From: Glycocaulis profundi
GTDB lineage: Bacteria > Pseudomonadota > Alphaproteobacteria > Caulobacterales > Maricaulaceae
NCBI GenBank assembly: GCA_007050995.1
Contig: VJOU01000005.1
Location: forward strand, 110,999-174,998
DNA length: 64,000 nt
Direction: 5' to 3'
The notes beneath the pieces are model-generated. The model made no database searches, had not been told where the DNA came from, and was given only the letters and a program-made list of their open reading frames with translations. Of the stretch, positions 55,966 to 64,000 are shown one piece after another (position 1 is the stretch's first letter; each line of letters opens with the position of its first letter). The position numbers were made by a program, and so were the translations under genes.

Positions 55966-56709
55966 ATGCACCCGTTTCACAGCCGCGACGATCACCGCGC
56001 CGCCGCAGCCTTCACGATCGGCGGAGTCGCGCTCGCCGCTCTGGCTGGCGGTGTCATCGCCAGCCGACTGGCCGGTCGCGAGCGCACCTACTCCCAGCCT
56101 GAAGACGCGCCGGACAAGACCCTGCGGGGCCACCCTGCGGATGACTGGCGCGAGGACACGGTGGTGGGCCGGACCGTCACCATCCATCGCCCCCGCGCCG
56201 AGCTTTACGCCTTCTGGCGCGATTTCTCCAATCTGCCCGGATTCATGCAGCACGTGCGGTCCGTTGATGATCTGGGCGACGGGCGCTCCCGCTGGGTCGT
56301 GAAATCCCCCGCGGGCTCGCTGGAGTTCGAGACCCGGATCACCGAAGAGCGCGAGGGCGAGCTGATCGCCTGGGAGTCCGATGAGGACGCTCCGGTGCGC
56401 AACAGCGGACGGATCGAGTTCCGCGACGCGCCGGGCGGACGGGGCACGCAGGTTGACGCCACCATCGCCTATGACGCGCCCGGCGGCGCGGCCGGACGGC
56501 TGATCGCGAAGCTGTTCCAGAAAGAACCAAAGCTCCAGGCGCGCCGCGAGCTCAAACGCTTCAAGCAGCTCATGGAGACTGGCGAGGTCGCCACCGGCGA
56601 GCGGCAGGGGCCGCCTCCGGCCGAGCCCGTCTCCGCGCCTCAGCCGAAAGCGAAACCCAAGGCAGCGGCCAAGCCCAAAGCCAAAGTCAAAGCGACAGCG
56701 AAAGCATAG
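55966..56709 (+). CDS. SRPBCC-fold membrane-anchored protein with Lys/Ala/Pro tail
   Basis: 247 residues from the ATG at 55966 (CGGAGG upstream). An N-terminal hydrophobic segment (AFTIGGVALAALAGGVIASR, about 15-34) is followed by a polyketide-cyclase/START-like domain (about 65-200: VTIHRPRAELYAFWRDFSNL, FMQHVRSVDDLGDGRSRW). The tail from about 215 is KPK/AAA-rich, histone-like. It follows katE on the same strand and probably shares its stress regulation. Ligand unknown. Confidence 0.8.
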   Translation: MHPFHSRDDHRAAAAFTIGGVALAALAGGVIASRLAGRERTYSQPEDAPDKTLRGHPADDWREDTVVGRTVTIHRPRAELYAFWRDFSNLPGFMQHVRSVDDLGDGRSRWVVKSPAGSLEFETRITEEREGELIAWESDEDAPVRNSGRIEFRDAPGGRGTQVDATIAYDAPGGAAGRLIAKLFQKEPKLQARRELKRFKQLMETGEVATGERQGPPPAEPVSAPQPKAKPKAAAKPKAKVKATAKA

Positions 56710-56718
56710 GAGACCACC

Positions 56719-57915
56719 ATGCGAGCCCTTGCCTGGCACGGAAAGAAGGACGTGCGCGTGGACACCGTGGACGATCCCGGCATCGTCAATCCCCGCGACG
56801 CCGTCATCCGCATCACCTCGACCGCGATCTGCGGCTCGGACCTGCATCTGTACAACGGCCTGATCCCGACCCTCGTCCCGGGCGACATCCTGGGACATGA
56901 ATTCATGGGCGAGGTCGTCGAGACCGGCCCGAAAAGCGGCCTGAAGACAGGCGACCGGGTGGTGGTGCCCTTCGTCATCGCCTGCGGGTCGTGCTTTCAT
57001 TGCGGCAAGCAGCAGTATTCGGCCTGCGACAACTCCAATCCGGCCGACCAGGCCGACATCTCCGAAACCGCCTACGGCTATCAGATGAGCGGCCTGTTCG
57101 GATACTCGCACATGACCGGCGGCTATGCGGGCGGGCAGGCCGAATATGTCCGGGTGCCCTTCTCCGACGTGGGACCCATCGTCATTCCCGACGGACTGGA
57201 TGATGACGACGTCCTGTTCCTGTCCGACATCCTGCCGACCGGCTGGATGGCCGCGGAAAACTGCGAGATCGAGGACGGCGACACGGTCGCGGTCTGGGGC
57301 TGCGGCCCGGTCGGGCTGTTCGCCATCCAGAGCGCGCTGATCATGGGCGCGCACCAGGTCATCGCCATTGACCATCACCCGCATCGGCTGGAACTGGCCA
57401 GACAGCTCGGCGCCAAGGTCATCAATTTCAAGGACGTGCACGTGCACGAGGCCCTTCTGGAAATGACCGGCGGGATCGGTCCGGATGCGGTGATCGACGC
57501 GGTGGGCATGGAGAGCCACGGCTTCGCGCTCGACAGCGTCTATGACGGCGTCAAGCACGCCATGATGATGGCCACCGACCGGCCTCATGCCCTGCGTGAC
57601 GCCCTCAGGGCCTGCCGCAAGGGCGGTCGGGTTTCCATCCCGGGCGTGTATGGCGGGGTGGTGGACAAATTCCCCATCGGCGCGCTCATGCAGAAGGGCC
57701 TGACGGTGAAGACCGGCCAGACCCATGTGCACAAATACCTGCCCCAGCTGCTGGAGATGATCGGCGAGAAGAAGATCGACACGACCTTCCTGATCAGCCA
57801 CCGCATGAGCCTGGAAGAGGCGCCCGAGGGATACCGCCTGTTCCTGGAAGATCAGGATTCCACCACCAAGGTCGTGCTCAAGCCCGAATGGGAGAAAGGG
57901 CGGTTCCAGGCGTGA
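56719..57915 (+). CDS. Zinc-dependent dehydrogenase (glutathione-independent formaldehyde dehydrogenase-like)
   Basis: 398 residues. Catalytic zinc region [13 protein letters not shown] and LGHEFMGEV; structural zinc region [21 protein letters not shown]-binding [17 protein letters not shown]. The long C-terminal insert ([17 protein letters not shown]) is the form seen in formaldehyde dehydrogenase-like MDR proteins. Starts nine bases after the SRPBCC stop. It may detoxify aldehydes during stress. Confidence 0.88.
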   Translation: MRALAWHGKKDVRVDTVDDPGIVNPRDAVIRITSTAICGSDLHLYNGLIPTLVPGDILGHEFMGEVVETGPKSGLKTGDRVVVPFVIACGSCFHCGKQQYSACDNSNPADQADISETAYGYQMSGLFGYSHMTGGYAGGQAEYVRVPFSDVGPIVIPDGLDDDDVLFLSDILPTGWMAAENCEIEDGDTVAVWGCGPVGLFAIQSALIMGAHQVIAIDHHPHRLELARQLGAKVINFKDVHVHEALLEMTGGIGPDAVIDAVGMESHGFALDSVYDGVKHAMMMATDRPHALRDALRACRKGGRVSIPGVYGGVVDKFPIGALMQKGLTVKTGQTHVHKYLPQLLEMIGEKKIDTTFLISHRMSLEEAPEGYRLFLEDQDSTTKVVLKPEWEKGRFQA

Positions 57916-58313
57916 GCCGGGTGGTGGGAATCGACCATCTGGTCCTGCGGGTGTCCGACATGGACCGCTCGCGGGCCTTCTACGGCCGGCTGTTCGATTT
58001 CCTCGGCTTCGAGCTTCATGCTGATTACGGGCGGATGGTCGGCTGGTGGAACCGCCGGACCCGCTTCTACATCGCCGAGGTCGACAAGGCCTGCCGCGAC
58101 GAGCCCTATCGCTGGGGCGCGGCGGGCTTTCATCATTACGCCTTCGAACTGGCGACCCAATCTGATGTGTATGAACTCGACCGCTTTTTGAGGCATGATC
58201 TCGGCGGGGAGATCGTCGATGGGGCCGCCGAGCATTATCCGAACTACCACGCCGTCTTCTTCCTCGATCCTGACGGCATGAAGCTCGAAGGCATGAAATA
58301 CCAAGACCACTGA
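57912..58313 (+). CDS. VOC family (glyoxalase-like) protein
   Basis: 133 residues from the GTG at 57912 that overlaps the dehydrogenase stop (GTGA); another GTG lies at 57921. [20 protein letters not shown] begins the first beta-alpha-beta-beta-beta unit (His metal ligand), [10 protein letters not shown] gives the second, and [11 protein letters not shown] the terminal Glu motif. Possibly a metal-dependent lyase or dioxygenase linked to the aldehyde dehydrogenase. Substrate unknown. Confidence 0.85.
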   Translation: MSRVVGIDHLVLRVSDMDRSRAFYGRLFDFLGFELHADYGRMVGWWNRRTRFYIAEVDKACRDEPYRWGAAGFHHYAFELATQSDVYELDRFLRHDLGGEIVDGAAEHYPNYHAVFFLDPDGMKLEGMKYQDH

Positions 58314-58329
58314 ACGTCCGGAACCGCGG

Positions 58330-60369
58330 TCAGGTCTTCAGCGCCTGCAGGCCCTCATCGGGGGTGAAGCGTTCGCCGTGCTGATCCTTCAGGCGTTCGA
58401 GCGCCGCGATCACATCGTCAACGCCACGGCGGCGGACATACGCCAGGGGCCCGCCCCGGAAGGGCGCGAACCCCGCACCGAAGATCAGCGCGGCGTCGAT
58501 ATCCTCTTCGCTCTCCGCCACATCCTCCCGCAGGCAGGCCGCGCAGGTGTTCACAAGCGGCAGGATGAGCCGGTCGGCGAGCGCGTCGAGCCTGTCGGGA
58601 TCGTCTTCGTCCACGCCCGGCTTCTTCGCATCCCCGTCTTCGTATTCATAGAAGCCCTGCCCGTCCTTGCGGCCCGTCCCGTTTTTGCGGATCGTCCTGC
58701 CGATGACGGACGGGATCGCGCCCACCTCCCGCGGGAAGGTTTTCTTAAGCTGCTCGGCCACATCCAGCGCGATGTCCAGCCCGACCGTGTCGGCCACCTC
58801 GACGGGACCCTGGGCCATGCCGAACCGTTCCGCTGCCGCGTCAATCAAGGCAGGCTCGACACCCTCCTCCATCATGCGCGCAGCCTCGAGCAGATAGGGC
58901 GTCAGAGCGCGGTTCACGATGAACCCCGCCGAATCCCGGCATGCGACAGGAATTTTCCCGATCGCCTCGGCAAACGCCATGGCCCTTTTGCGTGTCTCGT
59001 CGGAAGTCGCCTCTCCACAGGCGACCTCGACGAGGGGCATCTTGGTGGCTGGATTGAAGAAATGCAGAGCCACCAGGCGGGAGGGATCGGTCAGAGCCTG
59101 CCCGATGTCGCCAAGCAGCAGGCTGGAGGTGTTCGTCGCGATGATCGCGTCCGCTTTCATCCACGGCTCCACATCCTTGAACAGGCTCGTCTTCGCATCG
59201 AGCTTTTCGGGCAGGGCCTCGATCATCAGATCCGCTCCCTTTACGCCCAGTCCGCCCGGATCCGGAATGAAGCGATCCTGTGGCGGGCGATGATCGGGGG
59301 AGGTCTGGGCATCCTTCGCATCGAACAGCCTGGCCGCCCGCTTCATGGCCGACCCGATCTGATCAGGCTCCATATCCATGATCGTGATCTCGAACCCCTT
59401 CAACGCGGCCAGAGAGGCGATATCCGCGCCCATCGCGCCCGCGCCGGTCACGTGCACGCGCGCGATCCTCATCTCCTCGGCGTCGAGCCGGGCTCGGGAC
59501 TTCGCATCTTCCATCAGCAGGAAGACGCGGCGCAGATTCTTCGAGACGTCGGTGGCGGCCAGCTCCAGGAAGGCTTCGGTTTCGGCCGCGTCGAGTTTAT
59601 CGCTCGCGCCGTGGGCTTCCCAGATGTCGATCAGCCTGTGCGGGGCGGGATAATGCTCAGGCGGGGCCTTGTCCGCCGTCTGCCTGCGCATCTGAGAGGC
59701 CAGAACCGCGCGGCCAGGAGCGGTATCCATCGCGCCCTTTTTCAAAGTCTCCAGCGCGCCGCTGCGATGCGCGCCGTTCTTGAGGGCATGGCGCGCCGCG
59801 GTGGCGAGATGTCGGTCTTCCACCACTTCGTCGACCAGACCGAGCGACTTTGCCTGGGGCGCGTTCGCCGCCTTGCCCGTGAGCATCATCTTCATGGCTT
59901 CAGCGGGACCGATCAGCGCGATCAGCCGCCGCACGCCCCCCAGGCCGGGTATCAGGCCCAGCCGGGTCTCAGGAAGGCCGATGCTCGTATCCGCGCGCGC
60001 CACGCGGCGGTCGCACGCCAGCGCGATCTCGAGGCCGCCGCCCATGCAATGGCCGTGGATCATTGCCGCTGTGGGGCAGTCCAGCGCCGCCAGACGTCCG
60101 ATGAGAGCCTTGCCCTCCTCGATCAGCTCGCGCAGCGCGTCGGGCTGGAGCTCACCCAGCGCCTTCACGTCGGCTCCGGCCATGAAGCCGGCGTCCTTTC
60201 GCGAGCGCAGGACCAGTCCTTTGGGCGGATCGGCCTCCAGCGAGGTCAGGACTTCGCCGAAGGCGGTCATGACCTTGCGGTCCAGCGTGTTCACGGACCG
60301 GTCCGGCACGTCCAGACCCAGCCAGGCGACGGCCTCATCATCAATATCGACTGACCAGATGTCGGCCAT
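58330..60369 (-). CDS. fadJ: FadJ/FadB-like 3-hydroxyacyl-CoA dehydrogenase/enoyl-CoA hydratase
   Basis: 679 residues from the ATG at 60369 (AAGGAG upstream). N-terminal crotonase domain (MIHGHCMGGGLEIALACD, GLPETRLGLIPGLGG) and a C-terminal 3-hydroxyacyl-CoA dehydrogenase (ARVHVTGAGAMGADIASL, HFFNPATKMPLVEV, DSAGFIVNRALTPYLLEA). It carries out two steps of fatty acid beta-oxidation. The thiolase gene upstream on the same strand supplies the last step. Confidence 0.93.
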   Translation of the reverse strand: MADIWSVDIDDEAVAWLGLDVPDRSVNTLDRKVMTAFGEVLTSLEADPPKGLVLRSRKDAGFMAGADVKALGELQPDALRELIEEGKALIGRLAALDCPTAAMIHGHCMGGGLEIALACDRRVARADTSIGLPETRLGLIPGLGGVRRLIALIGPAEAMKMMLTGKAANAPQAKSLGLVDEVVEDRHLATAARHALKNGAHRSGALETLKKGAMDTAPGRAVLASQMRRQTADKAPPEHYPAPHRLIDIWEAHGASDKLDAAETEAFLELAATDVSKNLRRVFLLMEDAKSRARLDAEEMRIARVHVTGAGAMGADIASLAALKGFEITIMDMEPDQIGSAMKRAARLFDAKDAQTSPDHRPPQDRFIPDPGGLGVKGADLMIEALPEKLDAKTSLFKDVEPWMKADAIIATNTSSLLLGDIGQALTDPSRLVALHFFNPATKMPLVEVACGEATSDETRKRAMAFAEAIGKIPVACRDSAGFIVNRALTPYLLEAARMMEEGVEPALIDAAAERFGMAQGPVEVADTVGLDIALDVAEQLKKTFPREVGAIPSVIGRTIRKNGTGRKDGQGFYEYEDGDAKKPGVDEDDPDRLDALADRLILPLVNTCAACLREDVAESEEDIDAALIFGAGFAPFRGGPLAYVRRRGVDDVIAALERLKDQHGERFTPDEGLQALKT

Positions 60370-60383
60370 GACGCAGATCTCCT

Positions 60384-61682
60384 TCACAGGCGTTGAACGA
60401 GCATGGCGCCGCCCTGCCCGCCGCCGATGCACTCGGTGGCGACCGCCCGGCTGCCGCCTTCGCGCTGGAGAGCGTTCAGGGCGTGCAGCACGATGCGCGC
60501 GCCGCTCGCCCCGACCGGGTGGCCCAGGGCGATGGCGCCGCCGTCGATATTGAGGCGGTCGCGCGCGATGGGGCCCGGGGGCGCCTCCAGTCCCAGACGA
60601 TCTCGGCAGAAGTCCGCGTCGCTCCAGGCCGCGAGGCAGGCCAGGACCTGGGCGGCGAACGCCTCGTTGAGTTCCCACAGGTCCACGTCGGCGAACGCCA
60701 GGTCATGTCGCTTCAGCATCGGCGTGACAGACAGGACCGGCCCGAGTCCCATGCGGGCGGGATCGAGCGCGGCCCACTCGCTGTCGATGATCTCGCCCAA
60801 CGGTTCCGCGCCGAACCGTTCGGCGGCGGCTTCAGACGCCAGCAGCGTCCAGCACGCTCCGTCCGTCACCTGAGACGAGTTGCCCGGAGTGACCTGGCCG
60901 TAAGGCGGCTCGAAATTGGGCTCAAGATCGGACAGCGCGTCCATGTCCGTGTCAGGCCGGACGCCGTCATCGCGATCGAACATCTCGCCGTCCGCCGAGA
61001 AGACCGGCACGACTTCGTCTTCCAGCCAGCCTTCCCGCTGGGCGCGGGCCAGCCGCTGGTGGCTCTCCATCGCGTACCGGTCGGCGGCGTGGCGCCGGAT
61101 GCGCCATTCATGAGCGAGGACTTCCGCCGTCTGGCCCATGTTCAGCTTCACCACGTCATCGGTCAGCCCTTTCATGAGGCTGACCTCAGGACGGGCCATG
61201 CGGGGGCGGAACTCGGCCACGGCCGCCAGCTTCGCCTGGGGCGACTTCGCCGTGCTGAGCTTCGCCAGCCAGCGGACGGTCTCTTCAGGCAGCTCGAGGG
61301 GGGCGTGGCTGAGAGCATCCACCCCGCCCGCGAGCAGGATGTCGGCCTCGCCGGCCGCGATATACTTGTAGGCGGTGTCGATCGCCTGCATTCCCGAACC
61401 GCAATTGCGCTGAACGCTGAATGCCGGCACCTTTTCGCCCATGCCCATGCGCAGCGCGGCGACCCGGGCGGTGTTGGGCGCTTCGGACGTGGGAGCGCCG
61501 CACCCCAGGATGACCTCCTGCACCGCCGCCATCATTTCCGGACGCCGGAGCCGGAGTGTCCGCCCGGCCGCCGCGGCCAGATCCACCGCGCTGAACGGCC
61601 CGGGTTTTCCCCTCGCCTTTAAGAAGGGTGTCCGGCAGCCGTCTATCACCACCACGCGGCGGCGTTCGGCGGATCGCGCCAT
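60384..61682 (-). CDS. fadI: Acetyl-CoA C-acyltransferase (thiolase)
   Basis: 432 residues from the ATG at 61682. Active-site Cys in SVQRNCGSGMQAID, His in LGHPVGASGARI and the second Cys in ECIGGGQGGAM. It cleaves 3-ketoacyl-CoA. 14 bases separate it from the FadJ-like gene, so they form an operon. Size and motif spacing fit FadI rather than acetoacetyl-CoA thiolases. Confidence 0.93.
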   Translation of the reverse strand: MARSAERRRVVVIDGCRTPFLKARGKPGPFSAVDLAAAAGRTLRLRRPEMMAAVQEVILGCGAPTSEAPNTARVAALRMGMGEKVPAFSVQRNCGSGMQAIDTAYKYIAAGEADILLAGGVDALSHAPLELPEETVRWLAKLSTAKSPQAKLAAVAEFRPRMARPEVSLMKGLTDDVVKLNMGQTAEVLAHEWRIRRHAADRYAMESHQRLARAQREGWLEDEVVPVFSADGEMFDRDDGVRPDTDMDALSDLEPNFEPPYGQVTPGNSSQVTDGACWTLLASEAAAERFGAEPLGEIIDSEWAALDPARMGLGPVLSVTPMLKRHDLAFADVDLWELNEAFAAQVLACLAAWSDADFCRDRLGLEAPPGPIARDRLNIDGGAIALGHPVGASGARIVLHALNALQREGGSRAVATECIGGGQGGAMLVQRL

Positions 61683-61827
61683 GACGGGACTCTCCTCGAC
61701 CTGCTGTGTCCGCCAAGGCAAGCGGCGAAAGCCGGTTTTGTTTCACCGAAAATTGGAGAGCGCCTTGCGCAGACGCTGCCGCGGGCGGCGGAGCGTGGGC
61801 CTAGAGCGCGCTCCGCCGCCCGTGGTT

Positions 61828-62265
61828 TCAGCCCGTAGCGCCGGTCGTCGCACCGGTGTGGCGCGAAATGCCCGTGAGCGCCGCGCCCGCCGATCCGTCA
61901 CCGTCATTCAAAGCGAGATCGCCCAGAGAGAGAATCCCCACCAGCCGTTTGTCGCGATCGACAACGGGGAGACGGCGGAGCTGGATATCCCCCAGATTGC
62001 GGCAGACATCCCCGCTGTCCTCGTCGGCATAGCAGTACTTCACGTCGCGGGTCATGACCTGCTCGACCGTGGCGTCGGGCCCCATCCCGCGGGCGACCGC
62101 GCGGATCGCGATGTCCCGGTCGGTGATCATCCCCACCAGCCGGTCGCCGTCCGCCACAGGCACCGCGCCCGCGTCGATCTCGGCCATCATGCGGGCGGCC
62201 TGCTCAATGCTGTCGCCCGGATGGGTCATCCGCACATCGCGGGTCATCATGTCGCTGACCTTCAT
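61828..62265 (-). CDS. Two-CBS-domain protein
   Basis: 145 residues from the ATG at 62265 (GGAGG upstream). Two CBS motifs: MKVSDMMTRDVRMTHPGDS with VGMITDRDIAIRAV, and VEQVMTRDVKYCYADEDS with VGILSLGDLAL. The tail is Gly/Thr/Ala-rich. CBS pairs bind adenosyl ligands; stand-alone forms appear in stress and low-energy responses. No fused effector domain. Confidence 0.93.
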   Translation of the reverse strand: MKVSDMMTRDVRMTHPGDSIEQAARMMAEIDAGAVPVADGDRLVGMITDRDIAIRAVARGMGPDATVEQVMTRDVKYCYADEDSGDVCRNLGDIQLRRLPVVDRDKRLVGILSLGDLALNDGDGSAGAALTGISRHTGATTGATG

Positions 62266-62455
62266 CGTGTCCTCCATTCATCGGCCCCAGCCTCCCCGCG
62301 GCAATCGACCGAGCGGGGAGATGTTCCATCGAGCCAGGGAGAGCGTGCGTTCCCAGACAGCAGATCAGCGCCGGGAACAATCGCCCGAGGACATCGTTGA
62401 AGCGGACCGCCGACCGGGCTTTCCGTGTTCGGCGCCGGTCTGAAAGGAAACCGCC

Positions 62456-62647
62456 ATGCCCGCCAAATCGAAGGACCAGCAGAAGGCCGCCGGCGCGGCT
62501 TTGGCCGCCAAACGCGGCGATCGCAATAAAAGCGACCTGAAAGGCGCTTCCAAGCAGATGGCCGACTCCATGAGCGAGACGGAACTGAAAAAGATGGCCT
62601 CCACCTCCCGCAAGGGTAAACCGCAGAAGAAGAAAGGCTCCTCATGA
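62456..62647 (+). CDS. DUF3008 family small basic protein
   Basis: 63 residues starting MPAKSKDQQKAAGAALAAKR, then LKGASKQMADSMSETELKKM and a Lys-rich end. This is the DUF3008 pattern as I recall it. GAAAGGAAA precedes the ATG. Highly charged, no membrane segment. Function unknown; the family often sits beside stress genes, as here. Confidence 0.85.
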   Translation: MPAKSKDQQKAAGAALAAKRGDRNKSDLKGASKQMADSMSETELKKMASTSRKGKPQKKKGSS

Positions 62648-62687
62648 CCCGTCCGCTCTTGATCGCCGCAGGCGCCGGGGGGCGATG

Positions 62688-62951
62688 ATGTCCATTCTGA
62701 TCAAAATTCTCGGCGTCATTCTGCTCCTTGTCGGCCTGGCGCTGTCCTGGTCCCCGATTCCGCTGGGGATCCTTCTGATACCGGTCGGCGCGGCGATGAT
62801 CGTCGCGACCTCGAGCCACGCCCAGAAATGGCTGCGCGGGCGTCGCGAAAACAATCCGAAGTTCGACCGGTGGATGGGCAAGATGCAGCGCAAGGCGCCG
62901 GACAAGGTGTCCAGCGCGCTCGAGGGCACTGAGCCGCGCGGGAACGGATGA
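62688..62951 (+). CDS. Small membrane protein
   Basis: About 87 residues. Two hydrophobic segments (ILIKILGVILLLVGLALSW and IPLGILLIPVGAAMIVATS) followed by a basic tail (KWLRGRRENNPKFDRWMGKM). ATG at 62685 or 62688. The stop overlaps the next start by four bases. Family not recognised. Confidence 0.65.
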   Translation: MSILIKILGVILLLVGLALSWSPIPLGILLIPVGAAMIVATSSHAQKWLRGRRENNPKFDRWMGKMQRKAPDKVSSALEGTEPRGNG

Positions 62952-63451
62952 CGGAGACGCTCATGAGGTTCAGCCCCGCAGCCGCCGCGATCGTCGGCAT
63001 CGCCGGAACCGTGGCCATGACCGCCGCCATGCGGCTGTTGCATCGGCGGCTCCCGCTTCATGACCGCTATCCTCTCCCCCCGCGCGAGCTGACCGAGGAG
63101 GCGCTCCCGGCTCTGCCCGAGGCGGCGGCCCAGGAGGTCACCCTTCTCAGCCACGCCTGTTATGGCGCAGTGACGGCTTTCGGCCTGCCGCTCCTCGCCC
63201 CCGACCCGGGCCCCGGCAAAGGCGCGCTGTACGGGCTCGCCGTCTGGGGTCTGAGCTATCTGGGCTGGATCCCGGCGCTGGGCCTGCTCAAGCCCGCCGA
63301 CCGCCATCCCCCGGCACGCAATCTCGCCATGGCGGCGGTTCACTTGGTCTGGGGGGCGGTGACGGCTCTCTCCCTGAGGGAGCTGAACCGTGCGGAGCGA
63401 GAGATTTTCAGCGGCCGGGTCCGGCCGGACGCGAAGGAGGCAGGACGATGA
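62948..63451 (+). CDS. DUF1440/YagU-like membrane protein
   Basis: 167 residues with about four membrane segments (AAAAIVGIAGTVAMTAAMR, LYGLAVWGLSYLGWIPALGL, MAAVHLVWGAVTALSL). The GxLYGLxVWxxSYxGWIPALGL region resembles DUF1440/YagU-type and related small membrane proteins. Overlaps the previous stop and the next start by four bases each, so the three small genes are coupled. Function unknown. Confidence 0.7.
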   Translation: MTETLMRFSPAAAAIVGIAGTVAMTAAMRLLHRRLPLHDRYPLPPRELTEEALPALPEAAAQEVTLLSHACYGAVTAFGLPLLAPDPGPGKGALYGLAVWGLSYLGWIPALGLLKPADRHPPARNLAMAAVHLVWGAVTALSLRELNRAEREIFSGRVRPDAKEAGR

Positions 63452-63678
63452 CGCAGGATGCCAGGACGCCCCAGGACGCGGCTCGCGAGGCGCTGGCCGC
63501 GCTCCGCGAGGGAGACACCCGGCTGGACCAGCTCAGCCCGGAAGCCCGGCAGATGTATCAGACCCTCGCCGAGGACGAGCTGGAGAAGATGGCGCGCGGA
63601 GACCTCGCCGCCATGAGCAAAGGCACGCGAGGAGACATGTCCTTTCCTGCGCCTCGCCAAAAGCCCGGCAAGCCCTGA
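63448..63678 (+). CDS. Small acidic hypothetical protein
   Basis: 76 residues; ATG overlaps the upstream stop (ATGA). Helical and charged (AREALAALREGDTRLDQLSP, DELEKMARGDLAAMSKGT). No signal or membrane segment. It ends the four-gene run that starts with the DUF3008 gene. Family not recognised. Confidence 0.6.
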   Translation: MTQDARTPQDAAREALAALREGDTRLDQLSPEARQMYQTLAEDELEKMARGDLAAMSKGTRGDMSFPAPRQKPGKP

Positions 63679-63827
63679 GTCCGATGGGGAACAGGGCGGA
63701 ACAATCCACCGTCCTGCCGGTTGCCTGCGCCGACGCCCAATTCCGGGTGATGACAAGACGGTGTTGATATGATTGATGTTTCGACCACTTCCCCCACTGT
63801 CCTCCTCTGCCGCGCGGAGGGTGTGCG

Positions 63828-64000
63828 ATGAAACCGACCCCCTCTTCCCGCGTCGTCGTGGTGTCCAACCGGGTCCCCCATGACGCCGAGACGCCGGGCG
63901 GGCTGGCGGTGGCGCTGGGCGACGCGCTGGCGGCGCGCGAGACGCTGTGGTTCGGCTGGAGCGGCGAGATCGAGGAGAACGCCGCCGAGACCGTGAACAC
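63828..64000 (+). CDS. otsA: Trehalose-6-phosphate synthase, N-terminal part (runs off window)
   Basis: 57 codons visible from the ATG at 63828 (GGAGG upstream at 63816-63820). VVVVSNRVPHDAETPGGLAVAL is the N-terminal GT20 motif (SNRxP ... GGL for UDP-glucose binding), followed by ETLWFGWSG. It would make trehalose 6-phosphate, an osmoprotectant precursor, which suits the stress region. Rest of the gene is outside the window. Confidence 0.85.
   Translation, partial: MKPTPSSRVVVVSNRVPHDAETPGGLAVALGDALAARETLWFGWSGEIEENAAETVN

Noticed and set aside
58378..60354. 658-residue plus-strand open frame
   Set aside because: Antisense shadow of the FadJ-like gene.

Overview
This window looks like a chromosome segment of an alphaproteobacterium, probably a marine Caulobacterales/Maricaulales-type organism (the family is a guess). 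The support is very high GC, a perfect alphaproteobacterial SOS box (GTTC-N7-GTTC) before an imuA-imuB-dnaE2 cassette, an FnrL/FixK-type oxygen regulator with FNR boxes, and the rlpA-dacF-tmk-holB-tatD housekeeping run.

Layout. 1-5.4 kb: a minus-strand iron-uptake set (FecI-type sigma factor, FecR-type anti-sigma factor, TonB receptor with signalling domain, start of a secreted protein) with two Fur-like boxes sharing one motif. 5.4-10.7 kb: minus-strand housekeeping operon (RlpA, D-Ala-D-Ala carboxypeptidase, Tmk, HolB, TatD, PhnP-like hydrolase). 10.8-13.2 kb: tRNA-Ser(TGA) with an adjacent tyrosine integrase, one small unknown gene and an AT-rich gene-free stretch, read as a decayed island. 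13.2-32.3 kb: low-oxygen/overflow-metabolism region: SLC13 transporter, FNR-type regulator, DUF2267-like protein, universal stress protein, P-type ATPase, then divergent operons phaC-pta and phasin-SDR-ackA-ABC exporter-LOG protein, then a stress-protein remnant and AdhP. Three good FNR boxes (15932, 23261, 32329) precede these units, so one regulon is likely. phaC carries a frameshift.

32.4-41.6 kb is the most unusual part. A two-component system is divergent from a gene for a 46-residue pre-peptide (26-residue signal, 20-residue mature part). Downstream lies an overlapping run: small secreted protein, HELGH metalloprotease, HlyD-type adaptor, ABC ATPase and FtsX/MacB-type permease. I read this as a candidate sensing/processing/export system for a small secreted peptide or for the peptide's target; it is not a system I recognise. 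A broken XRE-type regulator lies at its left edge.

41.6-45.7 kb: an SLC13 remnant, then a minus-strand operon of glycosyltransferase, acyl-CoA dehydrogenase-like protein, PIG-L deacetylase and NodS-like methyltransferase (product unknown). 45.9-51.4 kb: SOS mutagenesis cassette. 51.8-53.7 kb: a three-repeat PRC-barrel secreted protein and a BrkB/YihY C-terminal remnant. 53.8-64 kb: stress and lipid genes: clade-2 catalase, SRPBCC protein, zinc dehydrogenase, VOC protein, FadJ-like enzyme and thiolase, CBS protein, DUF3008 protein, small membrane proteins, and the start of otsA.

A recurring theme is C-terminal fragments of known genes (stress protein, SLC13, BrkB) next to intact operons, which points to repeated duplication and deletion. 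All assignments rest on reading the sequence and its translations; no database search was run.
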